NCBI GenBank assembly: GCA_900768425.1
Contig: CAAGCR010000018.1
Location: forward strand, 1-17,927
Direction of reading: 5' to 3'
Source: Clostridia bacterium
Lineage (GTDB): Bacteria; Bacillota; Clostridia; Christensenellales; UBA1242
DNA: 17,927 nucleotides
Both the position numbers and the translations under genes were made by a program. Positions within the stretch are counted from its first letter, which is position 1. The number at the start of each line of letters is the position of its first letter. Of the stretch, positions 1-5,274 are shown one piece after another. The notes under the pieces were generated by a model, which saw nothing but the letters and a program-made list of their open reading frames with translations, did not search any database and was not told the origin of the DNA.

Positions 1-32
1 AATATCTTCTCGGACTTCCGCCCGTTCAGAAC

Positions 33-107
33 TGGTGACCCGTACCGGATTCGAACCGATGTTAACGGCGTGAGAGGCCGCTGTCTTAACCACTTGACCA
101 ACGGGCC
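33..107 (-). tRNA. tRNA-Glu (anticodon CTC)
   Basis: On the minus strand this folds as a complete cloverleaf of 75 nt including an encoded CCA. The acceptor stem is GGCCCGT with ACGGGTC, the anticodon stem is GCGGC with GCCGT, and the loop CTCTCAC gives anticodon CTC. The T loop carries TTCGAAT. The sequence is close, from memory, to the tRNA-Glu of Bacillota. It lies one base downstream of tRNA-Lys, so the two are very probably cut from one transcript. CTC reads only GAG, so a TTC isoacceptor should exist elsewhere in this genome. Confidence 0.95.
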
Positions 108-108
108 A

Positions 109-184
109 TGGTGCGCCTTCACGGACTCGAACCGGGGACCCACTGATTAAGAGTCAGTTGCTCTACCAACTGAGCTAAAGGCGC
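109..184 (-). tRNA. tRNA-Lys (anticodon CTT), copy 1
   Basis: A 76-nt minus-strand cloverleaf with encoded CCA. The acceptor stem GCGCCTT pairs perfectly with AAGGCGC, the anticodon stem is ACTGA with TCAGT, and the loop CTCTTAA gives CTT. The T stem CCCGG/CCGTG contains one C-T mismatch, which is unusual. The D arm and anticodon arm are identical to those of the second tRNA-Lys at 342-417, while the acceptor and T arms differ completely. I see no promoter directly upstream, so expression probably depends on the promoter at 435-462 or one I cannot recognise. Confidence 0.95.
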
Positions 185-267
185 GCACTTTCTTTTGAAA
201 AAAATGCGCAAAGAAAAGTTGCCAGTGGCAAGTTTTTAGCAAAAAGCGGGAGCAACTTGTTGCGGTC

Positions 268-290
268 TGGCTCCGACAGGAGTCGAACCT
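268..290 (-). pseudogene. Possible tRNA 3'-end remnant
   Basis: Read on the minus strand, this short stretch has a T-loop-like GGTTCGACTCC followed by CGGAGCCA, which looks like the 3' acceptor strand and discriminator of a tRNA. No D arm, anticodon arm or matching 5' acceptor strand is present, and there is no CCA. The piece also forms a small hairpin of its own (ggctcc with ggagtc). It is either the stump of a deleted tRNA gene in the cluster or a chance hairpin. The flanking bases 185-267 hold only short hairpins (219-231 and 252-264) and no gene. Confidence 0.4.
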
Positions 291-312
291 TGGGGGTCGA
301 GCCACCCAAAGT
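291..312 (+). repeat. Inverted degenerate copy of the tRNA-Lys T arm and acceptor strand
   Basis: Read on the plus strand, these 22 bases match the T arm and 3' acceptor strand of the minus-strand tRNA-Lys at 342-417 (the part at about 347-369), with two substitutions and one missing base. The shared blocks are GGGGGT, CGAGCC and CCCAAAGT. The copy therefore points the opposite way to the gene, with the terminator at 313-337 between them. A transcript running past that terminator could pair this segment with the 3' half of the tRNA. Confidence 0.65.
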
Positions 313-337
313 AAAAAAAACTAGGATTTAACCTAGT
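313..337 (-). terminator. Intrinsic terminator behind the second tRNA-Lys
   Basis: On the minus strand, ACTAGG and CCTAGT form a six-base-pair stem around the loop TTAAAT, followed directly by eight T. It starts four bases past the CCA end of the tRNA-Lys at 342-417. The stem is short and AT-rich, so some read-through into the next tRNAs is plausible. Confidence 0.75.
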
Positions 338-341
338 AAGT

Positions 342-417
342 TGGTGGACTTTGGGGGGCTCGAACCCCCGACCCACTGATTAAGAGTCAGTTGCTCTACC
401 AACTGAGCTAAAAGTCC
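342..417 (-). tRNA. tRNA-Lys (anticodon CTT), copy 2
   Basis: A 76-nt minus-strand cloverleaf with encoded CCA. The acceptor stem is GGACTTT with AAAGTCC, the anticodon loop is CTCTTAA, and the T stem is a perfect GGGGG/CCCCC. A core running from the end of the acceptor through the D and anticodon arms to the variable loop is identical to tRNA-Lys copy 1, but the acceptor and T arms are unrelated, as if the two genes exchanged their centres by gene conversion. A consensus promoter lies 18 bases upstream. Confidence 0.95.
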
Positions 418-434
418 TTTTTTGTACATATACA

Positions 435-462
435 ATTATATGATATTTTTTAATATTGTCAA
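435..462 (-). promoter_or_regulatory. Consensus sigma-A promoter for the tRNA cluster
   Basis: On the minus strand, TTGACA (457-462) and TATAAT (435-440) are both perfect matches, separated by 16 bases. The predicted start point is near 428, about ten bases before the tRNA-Lys copy 2. Such a strong promoter fits a stable-RNA gene. Confidence 0.85.
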
Positions 463-536
463 GTAAATTTAAAAAATTAAATATTAAATCTTGTTTTAAA
501 TAGTTATATAAAGAATACTATAAAAAAAATAAATAT

Positions 537-563
537 CTTTAATTAAATAAAAATTAATTAAAG
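537..563. repeat. 10-bp inverted repeat between the divergent promoters
   Basis: CTTTAATTAA and TTAATTAAAG are perfect inverted repeats around a seven-base loop, in the very AT-rich space between the tRNA promoter and the ABC promoter. It ends 33 bases upstream of the ABC -35 box. It could be an operator, an UP-like curved element or chance in AT-rich DNA. No T run follows on the plus strand. Confidence 0.35.
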
Positions 564-596
564 AAAATCAAATTCTTAGTTATTATATTACTAATA

Positions 597-625
597 TTGA
601 CATTTTTTGCAAGGTTTGATACTAT
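597..625 (+). promoter_or_regulatory. Promoter of the ABC operon; transcript probably leaderless
   Basis: TTGACA (597-602), a 17-base spacer and TACTAT (620-625), preceded by TG in an extended -10 arrangement. Only seven bases separate the -10 box from the ATG at 633, so transcription should start at or within a base or two of the A of the start codon. No Shine-Dalgarno sequence is possible there. Confidence 0.75.
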
Positions 626-632
626 CGTTAAT

Positions 633-1619
633 ATGTCAATAATTAAGTTTAATAATATTTGTAAAACATTTAAAATTTCAATCAGAGAAAAAGGTGTTTG
701 GGGTGCAATTAAAGGGTTATTTAAACGCAAATATAAAATTGTAAATGCTTTAACCGATGTTTCTTTTGAAATTGAAGAAGGTGATATTGTGGGATATATT
801 GGGCCAAATGGTGCAGGTAAGTCCACAACAATTAAAATTATGAGCGGAATTTTAAACCCAACTTCGGGCGAGTGTGAAATTGATGGCTTTTGCCCTTGGA
901 AGGATAGAAAAAAATACGTAAAAAACATAGGTGTTGTTTTTGGTCAACGCTCTCAACTTTGGTGGGACGTTCCCGTTATTGAAAGTTTTGAACTCTTAAA
1001 AGATATATATAAAATTCCTGATGATGTTTACAAAGAAAACTTAGAACTTTTAACAAAAACTTTAAACTTAGAAGAATTATTAATTCGCCCATTAAGACAA
1101 TTAAGTTTAGGGCAAAAAATGAAATGCGAACTTGCCGGTGCGTTGTTGCATAAACCTAAAATACTATTTTTAGATGAACCAACCATTGGGTTAGACGCCG
1201 TAACAAAATTAGCTGTGCGAGATTTTGTTAAATACATAAATAAACAATGGGGAACAACTGTAATTTTAACCACTCACGATATGAACGATATTGATGCCTT
1301 AACTAATAAAATTATATTAATAGGTAGAGGTAAAATTTTATATAACGGCAGTTTCTCTGCAATTAAAAATAAATATGGTGCAACTAAAACAATAAATGTT
1401 CAATTCTCAAAAGCATATAAAAAAATTGAACTTGTTGGATATACTGTTTTAAATCACGAAAAAAATATTGCAACCTTACAAAATAATGAAGGTGTTGAAT
1501 TTCACGCAAAAGATTTTATTTCAAAAATAAGCGAGAAGTATGATGTAACCGATTTCTCGGTAGACTCCTTAGGTGTTGATGAAATTTTAGCCAACCTTTA
1601 TAGAGATTACAACCTATAA
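633..1619 (+). CDS. ABC-2 type exporter, ATP-binding subunit
   Basis: A 328-residue ATPase that powers the two permeases encoded next. Seen in the sequence: Walker A GPNGAGKST at residues 57-65, Q-loop region at about 101-110, signature LSLGQ at 157-161, Walker B ILFLDEP ending at 183, and the switch histidine H215. A C-terminal extension of about 90 residues follows the nucleotide-binding domain. Such an ATPase paired with two PF06182-like permeases is a known exporter arrangement (substrates vary and are mostly unknown). The start is ATG 633. An upstream in-frame TTG at 597 is the -35 box itself, and the family N-terminus (MSIIKFNNICKTFK) begins at 633. The start has no ribosome binding site and sits just behind the -10 box. 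The stop codon lies inside the cloverleaf element at 1618-1701. Confidence 0.93.
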   Translation: MSIIKFNNICKTFKISIREKGVWGAIKGLFKRKYKIVNALTDVSFEIEEGDIVGYIGPNGAGKSTTIKIMSGILNPTSGECEIDGFCPWKDRKKYVKNIGVVFGQRSQLWWDVPVIESFELLKDIYKIPDDVYKENLELLTKTLNLEELLIRPLRQLSLGQKMKCELAGALLHKPKILFLDEPTIGLDAVTKLAVRDFVKYINKQWGTTVILTTHDMNDIDALTNKIILIGRGKILYNGSFSAIKNKYGATKTINVQFSKAYKKIELVGYTVLNHEKNIATLQNNEGVEFHAKDFISKISEKYDVTDFSVDSLGVDEILANLYRDYNL

Positions 1620-1701
1620 AGCATTTAAAAATTTTATTTCATAAAATTTTTACGCCTTTGCCTTAATGCAAAGGCGTGCTTGCCACGCAAGCAAATGCTT
1701 T
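1618..1701 (+). promoter_or_regulatory. Perfect four-helix cloverleaf between the ATPase and permease genes
   Basis: Eighty-four bases tile into four helices with no unpaired base at the junction. The closing stem is AAAGCATTT (1618-1626) with AAATGCTTT (1693-1701). Arm A is AAAAATTTTA/TAAAATTTTT (1627-1651, loop of 5). Arm B is ACGCCTTTGC/GCAAAGGCGT (1652-1677, loop of 6). Arm C is GCTTGC/GCAAGC (1678-1692, loop of 3). All 35 base pairs are Watson-Crick. It overlaps the ATPase stop codon and ends 46 bases before the permease ATG. No T run follows, so it is not an ordinary terminator. It could be an RNA that sets the ATPase-to-permease ratio or protects mRNA, or a DNA cruciform. The function is unknown. 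Confidence 0.8.
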
Positions 1702-1747
1702 GGCTAAATCACACAACCAAACTAAAACTAAAAATAAAAGGATAAAA

Positions 1748-2545
1748 ATGAATTCATATTTTGGAATATTCAAAATGCAATTCAAAAGCGAATTGCAGTA
1801 TAGAGCAAAGGCATTATCGGGCATTGCAACTCAATTTTTTTGGGGAATAATGTACATATGTCTTTACACTGCTTTTATGAAAGATGGCGAAGTAAACGGC
1901 TTTACATTAACTCAACTAACAAGTTTTCTGTGGTTGCAACAAGCCTTTTTTGCTATGAGATATATATCGGTTAGCAGTTATGTTCCAAGCGAAATAGTAA
2001 ACGGCAATGTGTGTTATAGGTTTGTAAGACCAATAAACATATACAACCAATGGTATGCTGAATATATAGGACAAAAACTGGCATCAACTCTTTTGAGATT
2101 TGCACCAATATTAATTATAGCGTTTTTGCTTCCACAAGGTTTTAATATGTCTTTGCCAGTAAGTATTTCAGCATTTGCCCTTTTTGTTGCAACATTAATT
2201 ATTGGTTTTTTTATGACTGGAGCCTTATCAATATTCGCGGTCAATATAATATTCAAAACTCATTCGCCAAGAGGTGCAGTTGGCGTAGTCGCAACATTTT
2301 GTTCACTCTTAGGTGGCGGATACATACCCTTACCTTTAATGCCAGACAAACTTCAAATGGTATTAAATTATTTACCTTTTAGATTTGTAACAGATTTGCC
2401 TTTTAGAATTTATGTCGGCAATATAGATATTCCAACAGGACTAAAATATATGGCAATATCAATGGTTTGGCTTGTTGTTTTAATAATTCTTGGCAAATTG
2501 GTAACAAGAAAAAATCTTAAATCAGCGGTAATTCAAGGGGGGTAG
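1748..2545 (+). CDS. ABC-2 type exporter permease, PF06182-like (first)
   Basis: A 265-residue integral membrane protein with about six hydrophobic segments, beginning with a short cytoplasmic stretch (MNSYFGIFKMQFKSELQYRA) typical of the ABC-2 family 6 membrane subunits. The conserved-looking V-R-P-I/V segment (FVRPINIYNQW) recurs as LVRPVNIHKQ in the next protein, so the two are paralogues that probably form a heterodimeric pore. The ATG at 1748 is chosen because AAAGGA lies five bases upstream. A longer in-frame reading from 1676 would pass through arms B and C of the cloverleaf and encode an atypical N-terminus. It is separated from the ATPase by 128 bases, while the next gene follows after three bases. 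Confidence 0.9.
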   Translation: MNSYFGIFKMQFKSELQYRAKALSGIATQFFWGIMYICLYTAFMKDGEVNGFTLTQLTSFLWLQQAFFAMRYISVSSYVPSEIVNGNVCYRFVRPINIYNQWYAEYIGQKLASTLLRFAPILIIAFLLPQGFNMSLPVSISAFALFVATLIIGFFMTGALSIFAVNIIFKTHSPRGAVGVVATFCSLLGGGYIPLPLMPDKLQMVLNYLPFRFVTDLPFRIYVGNIDIPTGLKYMAISMVWLVVLIILGKLVTRKNLKSAVIQGG

Positions 2546-2548
2546 AGT

Positions 2549-3325
2549 ATGTATAAGAAATATGTTAGTATGCACCTTAAAACTTCGTTGGAATTTAGAT
2601 TAAATACATTTATGATTGTTCTTTCCCAAACTATTATATCTTTAGGCGAACTAATTAGCATATATTTAATGTTTAATAGGTTTGAAAGTGTGGGCGAGTG
2701 GGGATTTTATGAATCAGCCTTAATGTTTGGTATGATGACAACTATTTTTTCATTTTGCGAATGTTTTGCAAGGGGATATGATGAGTTCGCATCGTTAGTC
2801 AAAAATGGCGAACTAGATAGAATGCTTGTTCGCCCGGTAAATATTCATAAACAGATTTTTGGCAGTAAAATAGAATTTATAAAATTGTTTAAAACAATGC
2901 TAGGTTTGGTTGTTGCAGTTATTGCATTAATAAAAATTAATATTGATTGGAATATTTTTAAAGTTTTAGTTTTAATTTCCACTTTTGTTTGTGGCTCACT
3001 TGTCATCTTGGGCATATTTATGGTCAGTGCTGGAATTAGCATTTATACCATAGATAATTTGGAATTTTTAAATATAATCACTGATGGTTCAAAAGAACTT
3101 GCATATTATCCATTAAATATTTATAAAAAATGGCTTACAAGAATATTTACATTTATAATACCAATCGCTTGCTTCAATTACTTGCCACTATCATTCATTA
3201 CAGGCAAAGGCAGTTTGCCAATGTGGCTATGTGGCATATCACCGCTACTAGGAATGCTATTCTTTATTCCGTGCCTAATATTCTTTAATTACAGCCTAAA
3301 AAAATACCAAGGCACAGGAACGTGA
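2549..3325 (+). CDS. ABC-2 type exporter permease, PF06182-like (second)
   Basis: A 258-residue membrane protein with about six predicted helices. It starts MYKKYVSMHLKTSLEFRLNT, contains ARGYDEFASLVKNGELDRML followed by VRPVN, and ends in a short basic tail. This pattern matches partner permeases of the PF06182 family. The ATG at 2549 is preceded by GGGGGG about seven bases upstream, inside the end of the previous gene, so translation is probably coupled. The stop is TGA, which confirms the standard code. No simple terminator follows at once. The 3' side runs into the hairpin array at 3351-3503 and the terminator at 3798-3856. Confidence 0.9.
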   Translation: MYKKYVSMHLKTSLEFRLNTFMIVLSQTIISLGELISIYLMFNRFESVGEWGFYESALMFGMMTTIFSFCECFARGYDEFASLVKNGELDRMLVRPVNIHKQIFGSKIEFIKLFKTMLGLVVAVIALIKINIDWNIFKVLVLISTFVCGSLVILGIFMVSAGISIYTIDNLEFLNIITDGSKELAYYPLNIYKKWLTRIFTFIIPIACFNYLPLSFITGKGSLPMWLCGISPLLGMLFFIPCLIFFNYSLKKYQGTGT

Positions 3326-3350
3326 TGTAAGTTTTAATAGTTGCCAACAC

Positions 3351-3503
3351 AATAACAGTGAACAAAACATAAAAGTGTTTTGCAGTGAACGAGAAAGATA
3401 AAAGTGAACAAGCATAAATGTTTGCAGTGAGCGAGATTTTATCTCGCGGTGAACAAATTGCAAGCAATTCGCTGTGAAGTGCAAGCATTCGCTTGCGGTT
3501 ATT
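3351..3503 (+). repeat. Heptamer-hairpin array, copy 1
   Basis: Six copies of an AGTGAAC-type heptamer (3357, 3384, 3403, and the variants AGTGAGC 3426, GGTGAAC 3448, TGTGAAG 3473) recur every 19-27 bases. Between them sit palindromes of different sequence: CAAAACA/TGTTTTG, CAAGCAT/ATGTTTG, CGAGAT/ATCTCG, AATTGC/GCAATT and GCAAGC/GCTTGC. The second insert is short and not palindromic. AATAAC (3351-3356) and GTTATT (3498-3503) could close the whole array. It lies 25 bases behind the ABC operon. Stems vary while the separators stay, which indicates a maintained structure. Function unknown. Confidence 0.7.
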
Positions 3504-3614
3504 AATAATTTTAATACATTGTGTTTAAGTTGTAACACACTTTCTCAATAACACCGAAATTTAACAACCACAAACTATGCTATTACCACTAAATTTTTGT
3601 TAACCACAAACTTT
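3504..3614. other. AT-rich linker of the composite repeat
   Basis: No gene is seen. This stretch resembles the corresponding linker of the second composite element (10193-10270): both contain TTTAATA, a GTTGT(A/T)ACA core and CACAAAC just before the double palindrome. Copy 1 carries an extra segment of about 36 bases, apparently a duplication ending in ACCACAAAC. Confidence 0.5.
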
Positions 3615-3676
3615 TGCCCCCTGTCAGGATGACTGTCACGAAAATGTTTGACTGAGAGGTTTTCCTGCCTTATAAA
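3615..3676 (+). repeat. Double-hairpin palindromic element, copy 1 (degenerate)
   Basis: TGCCCCCTGTCAGGATG, then GTCA...TGAC, then TGACTGAGAGGTTT and CCTGCCTTATAAA. It matches copy 2 at 10271-10333 base for base at the start and end, but its first hairpin has decayed. The tail TGACTGAGAGGTTT is identical to that of copy 3 at 3745-3793. Confidence 0.65.
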
Positions 3677-3744
3677 GAATATTTAGTGAAGTAATAAACT
3701 TTGCTTAATAACTTATATAACTTAAAAAAATTACATTATTTTTT

Positions 3745-3793
3745 GCTCCCTTGCTAAGGGGAACCGGCACGCGAATGCGTGACTGAGAGGTTT
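3745..3793 (+). repeat. Double-hairpin palindromic element, copy 3
   Basis: The first hairpin is CCCTT-GCT-AAGGG (3748-3760) and the second is CACGC-GAAT-GCGTG (3768-3781), followed by the shared tail TGACTGAGAGGTTT. The shape resembles, from memory, short intergenic palindromes that are abundant in gut Clostridia genomes. The interval 3677-3744 before it is AT-rich and holds nothing I can identify. Confidence 0.65.
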
Positions 3794-3797
3794 ATAT

Positions 3798-3856
3798 TTC
3801 GGAGAAATACTATTCAGAAATATCTATTTTGAATAGTAATGCTCCGAAGTTTTTTT
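3798..3856 (+). terminator. Long-stem intrinsic terminator behind the ABC operon
   Basis: An outer stem TTCGGAG/CTCCGAA (3798-3804, 3842-3848), an internal loop, then ACTATTCA/TGAATAGT (3809-3816, 3830-3837) and AAATA/TATTT with a single bulged G, closed by a two-base loop. Seven T follow at 3850-3856. Strand assignment rests on the T run. Confidence 0.8.
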
Positions 3857-3931
3857 ATTAAAAACAAAAAAAATAAAAAACATTTTACAAAATATTATCA
3901 AAAAACACCACATTTTTCAAAAATTATTGTC

Positions 3932-3973
3932 AAAAGTAGGGCTTTTTATTAAAGGCTCTACTTTTACTTTTTT
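3932..3973 (+). terminator. Second intrinsic terminator, just upstream of the cca promoter
   Basis: A continuous 15-pair stem from AAAAGTAG (3932-3939) with CTACTTTT (3958-3965), extended inward with two G-T pairs to a four-base loop, and followed by ACTTTTTT. It ends immediately before the cca -35 box and would insulate that promoter from upstream transcription. Confidence 0.7.
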
Positions 3974-3974
3974 C

Positions 3975-4003
3975 TTGCAGTAAATATTTTTGTGTGATAT
4001 ACT
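3975..4003 (+). promoter_or_regulatory. Promoter of the cca operon; transcript probably leaderless
   Basis: TTGCAG (3975-3980), a 17-base spacer and TATACT (3998-4003). The ATG of cca at 4012 is only eight bases past the -10 box, so the mRNA should begin at or a base or two before the start codon. There is no Shine-Dalgarno sequence. Confidence 0.75.
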
Positions 4004-4011
4004 ATTTCAGT

Positions 4012-5274
4012 ATGAATGAAAAGAGAATTGCGGTTAGTGAAAATTTGGAAAAATTGGCTTTAAAATTAAAGAGTAGGGCTGACATTTTTTTGGTTGGTGG
4101 TTATGTTCGCAATGCTATTATGGGCTTTTGTGAAACCGATGTAGATTTAGCTAGTGAAATATCACCAGATGAATTAAAGCAAATGCTTAAATATTCCGAT
4201 TTTAAAGTGATAGAAAAAAGTAAAAAACTTGGCACTGTTTTAATCAGAATAGGTGATGAAGAATATGAGCATACCACTTTTAGAAAAGAAGTATATGATG
4301 ATTCCGGCAAGCATCAACCCGAAAGTGCGGAGTTTGTGAGTGATATTCGCGAAGATGCAAAACGCAGAGATTTTACCTGCAACTGTGTGTATTACAATTT
4401 GACACATAGAAGATATGTTGATATTTATTCGGGGGCGTATGATATATCTAAACATTTAATTAGATGTGTAGAAACTCCTGGTTATGTTTTTGAAAATGAT
4501 GGATTAAGAATTTTGCGTATGGTTCGCCAATCTGCCGAATTAAATTTTAAAATTCATAAAGAAACATATTATACAGCCAAAAGTATGACATATAGACTAA
4601 AAGATATTTCCGGACAACGCAAACTAAACGAATTAAAACTTATCCTATATGCTGACCAAAAATATTCAATAAGCAAACCCAAAGCACATATAAAAGCATT
4701 AAATATGTTCAACGATTTACGATTATTTCCGTTATTTTATGTGCCTTGCGATAAAGTTAAACTTACAATGATAAAAAAAATCAAGCACGAAGATAGATTT
4801 ATTGCACTTTTAATTGATATAGTAAATGCGGTTAATCCTGATTGTGTGGAGTATTATTTAAAAGACCTTCTGGGTGCAAAAGGTCTATGTATGGGCAAAG
4901 CAAGTGAAGAATATATAAAAGTTGTATGCGGATATTTTGATGCCTTAAACAGAAGAAATAATAAAGAATATTTCTTTAAATATTATGATAGTTTTAGCAC
5001 AATAAGAGAGTATTTAAAATACACAAATAAAAAACTATATGAAAAATATAATTTCTTTTATAGATATTTATTAAACCAAAAAATTCCGGTAAGAATTAAA
5101 GACTTAAACATAGATGGCAACGATATTAAAAAAGCACTTCCTAAACTAGATGAAAAAAATATAAGTGGCATTTTAAAACAATTATTAGATTCAGTATTTG
5201 AAAATGAAATAGCCAACGAAAAATCTGCATTAATAAGTGAGGTAAAAAGAATTGGTAATTTTAGAAATAATTAG
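4012..5274 (+). CDS. cca: CCA tRNA nucleotidyltransferase (class II)
   Basis: A 420-residue cytoplasmic enzyme that adds or repairs the CCA end of tRNAs using CTP and ATP. Seen in the sequence: nucleotidyltransferase head FLVGGYVRNAIMG (residues 26-38), catalytic carboxylates D43 and D45 in ETDVDLAS, RRDFT at 118-122 and the RILRMVR motif near 166-172. Helical body and tail domains follow. The three tRNA genes in this window already encode CCA, so the enzyme probably acts in repair here. The start is ATG 4012. An in-frame GTG at 3994 overlaps the -10 region, so a protein starting there could not come from this promoter. It heads a four-gene operon and overlaps rmuC by 23 bases. Whether it adds all three bases or only part cannot be told by eye. 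Confidence 0.92.
   Translation: MNEKRIAVSENLEKLALKLKSRADIFLVGGYVRNAIMGFCETDVDLASEISPDELKQMLKYSDFKVIEKSKKLGTVLIRIGDEEYEHTTFRKEVYDDSGKHQPESAEFVSDIREDAKRRDFTCNCVYYNLTHRRYVDIYSGAYDISKHLIRCVETPGYVFENDGLRILRMVRQSAELNFKIHKETYYTAKSMTYRLKDISGQRKLNELKLILYADQKYSISKPKAHIKALNMFNDLRLFPLFYVPCDKVKLTMIKKIKHEDRFIALLIDIVNAVNPDCVEYYLKDLLGAKGLCMGKASEEYIKVVCGYFDALNRRNNKEYFFKYYDSFSTIREYLKYTNKKLYEKYNFFYRYLLNQKIPVRIKDLNIDGNDIKKALPKLDEKNISGILKQLLDSVFENEIANEKSALISEVKRIGNFRNN

Noticed and set aside
1..32. Further tRNA or terminator at the left edge
   Set aside because: Only a four-pair palindrome (CGGA/TCCG) is visible and the region is cut by the window, so nothing can be supported.
597..632. TTG start of the ABC ATPase
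   Set aside because: The TTG is the first part of the -35 box TTGACA. The family N-terminus starts at the ATG at 633.
1676..1747. Longer first permease starting at 1676
   Set aside because: It would be translated from within the cloverleaf arms, has no ribosome site and encodes an atypical hydrophilic start. ATG 1748 has a good one.
3351..3503. CRISPR array
   Set aside because: The repeated unit is only seven bases and varies, the inserts are palindromic and of unequal length, and no cas genes are present.
3285..3538. Minus-strand ORFs of 67 and 80 codons
   Set aside because: They run through the hairpin array and the end of the permease gene, have no ribosome site, and their composition reflects the repeats.
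3798..3856. Riboswitch or T-box for the downstream operon
   Set aside because: No conserved aptamer or T-box bulge motif is seen, and cca has its own promoter after a second terminator. It is read as a plain terminator with a long stem.
3994..4011. GTG start giving cca six extra residues
   Set aside because: The GTG lies just upstream of and the next codons inside the -10 box at 3998-4003, and the extra residues MIYYFS do not fit the family N-terminus.
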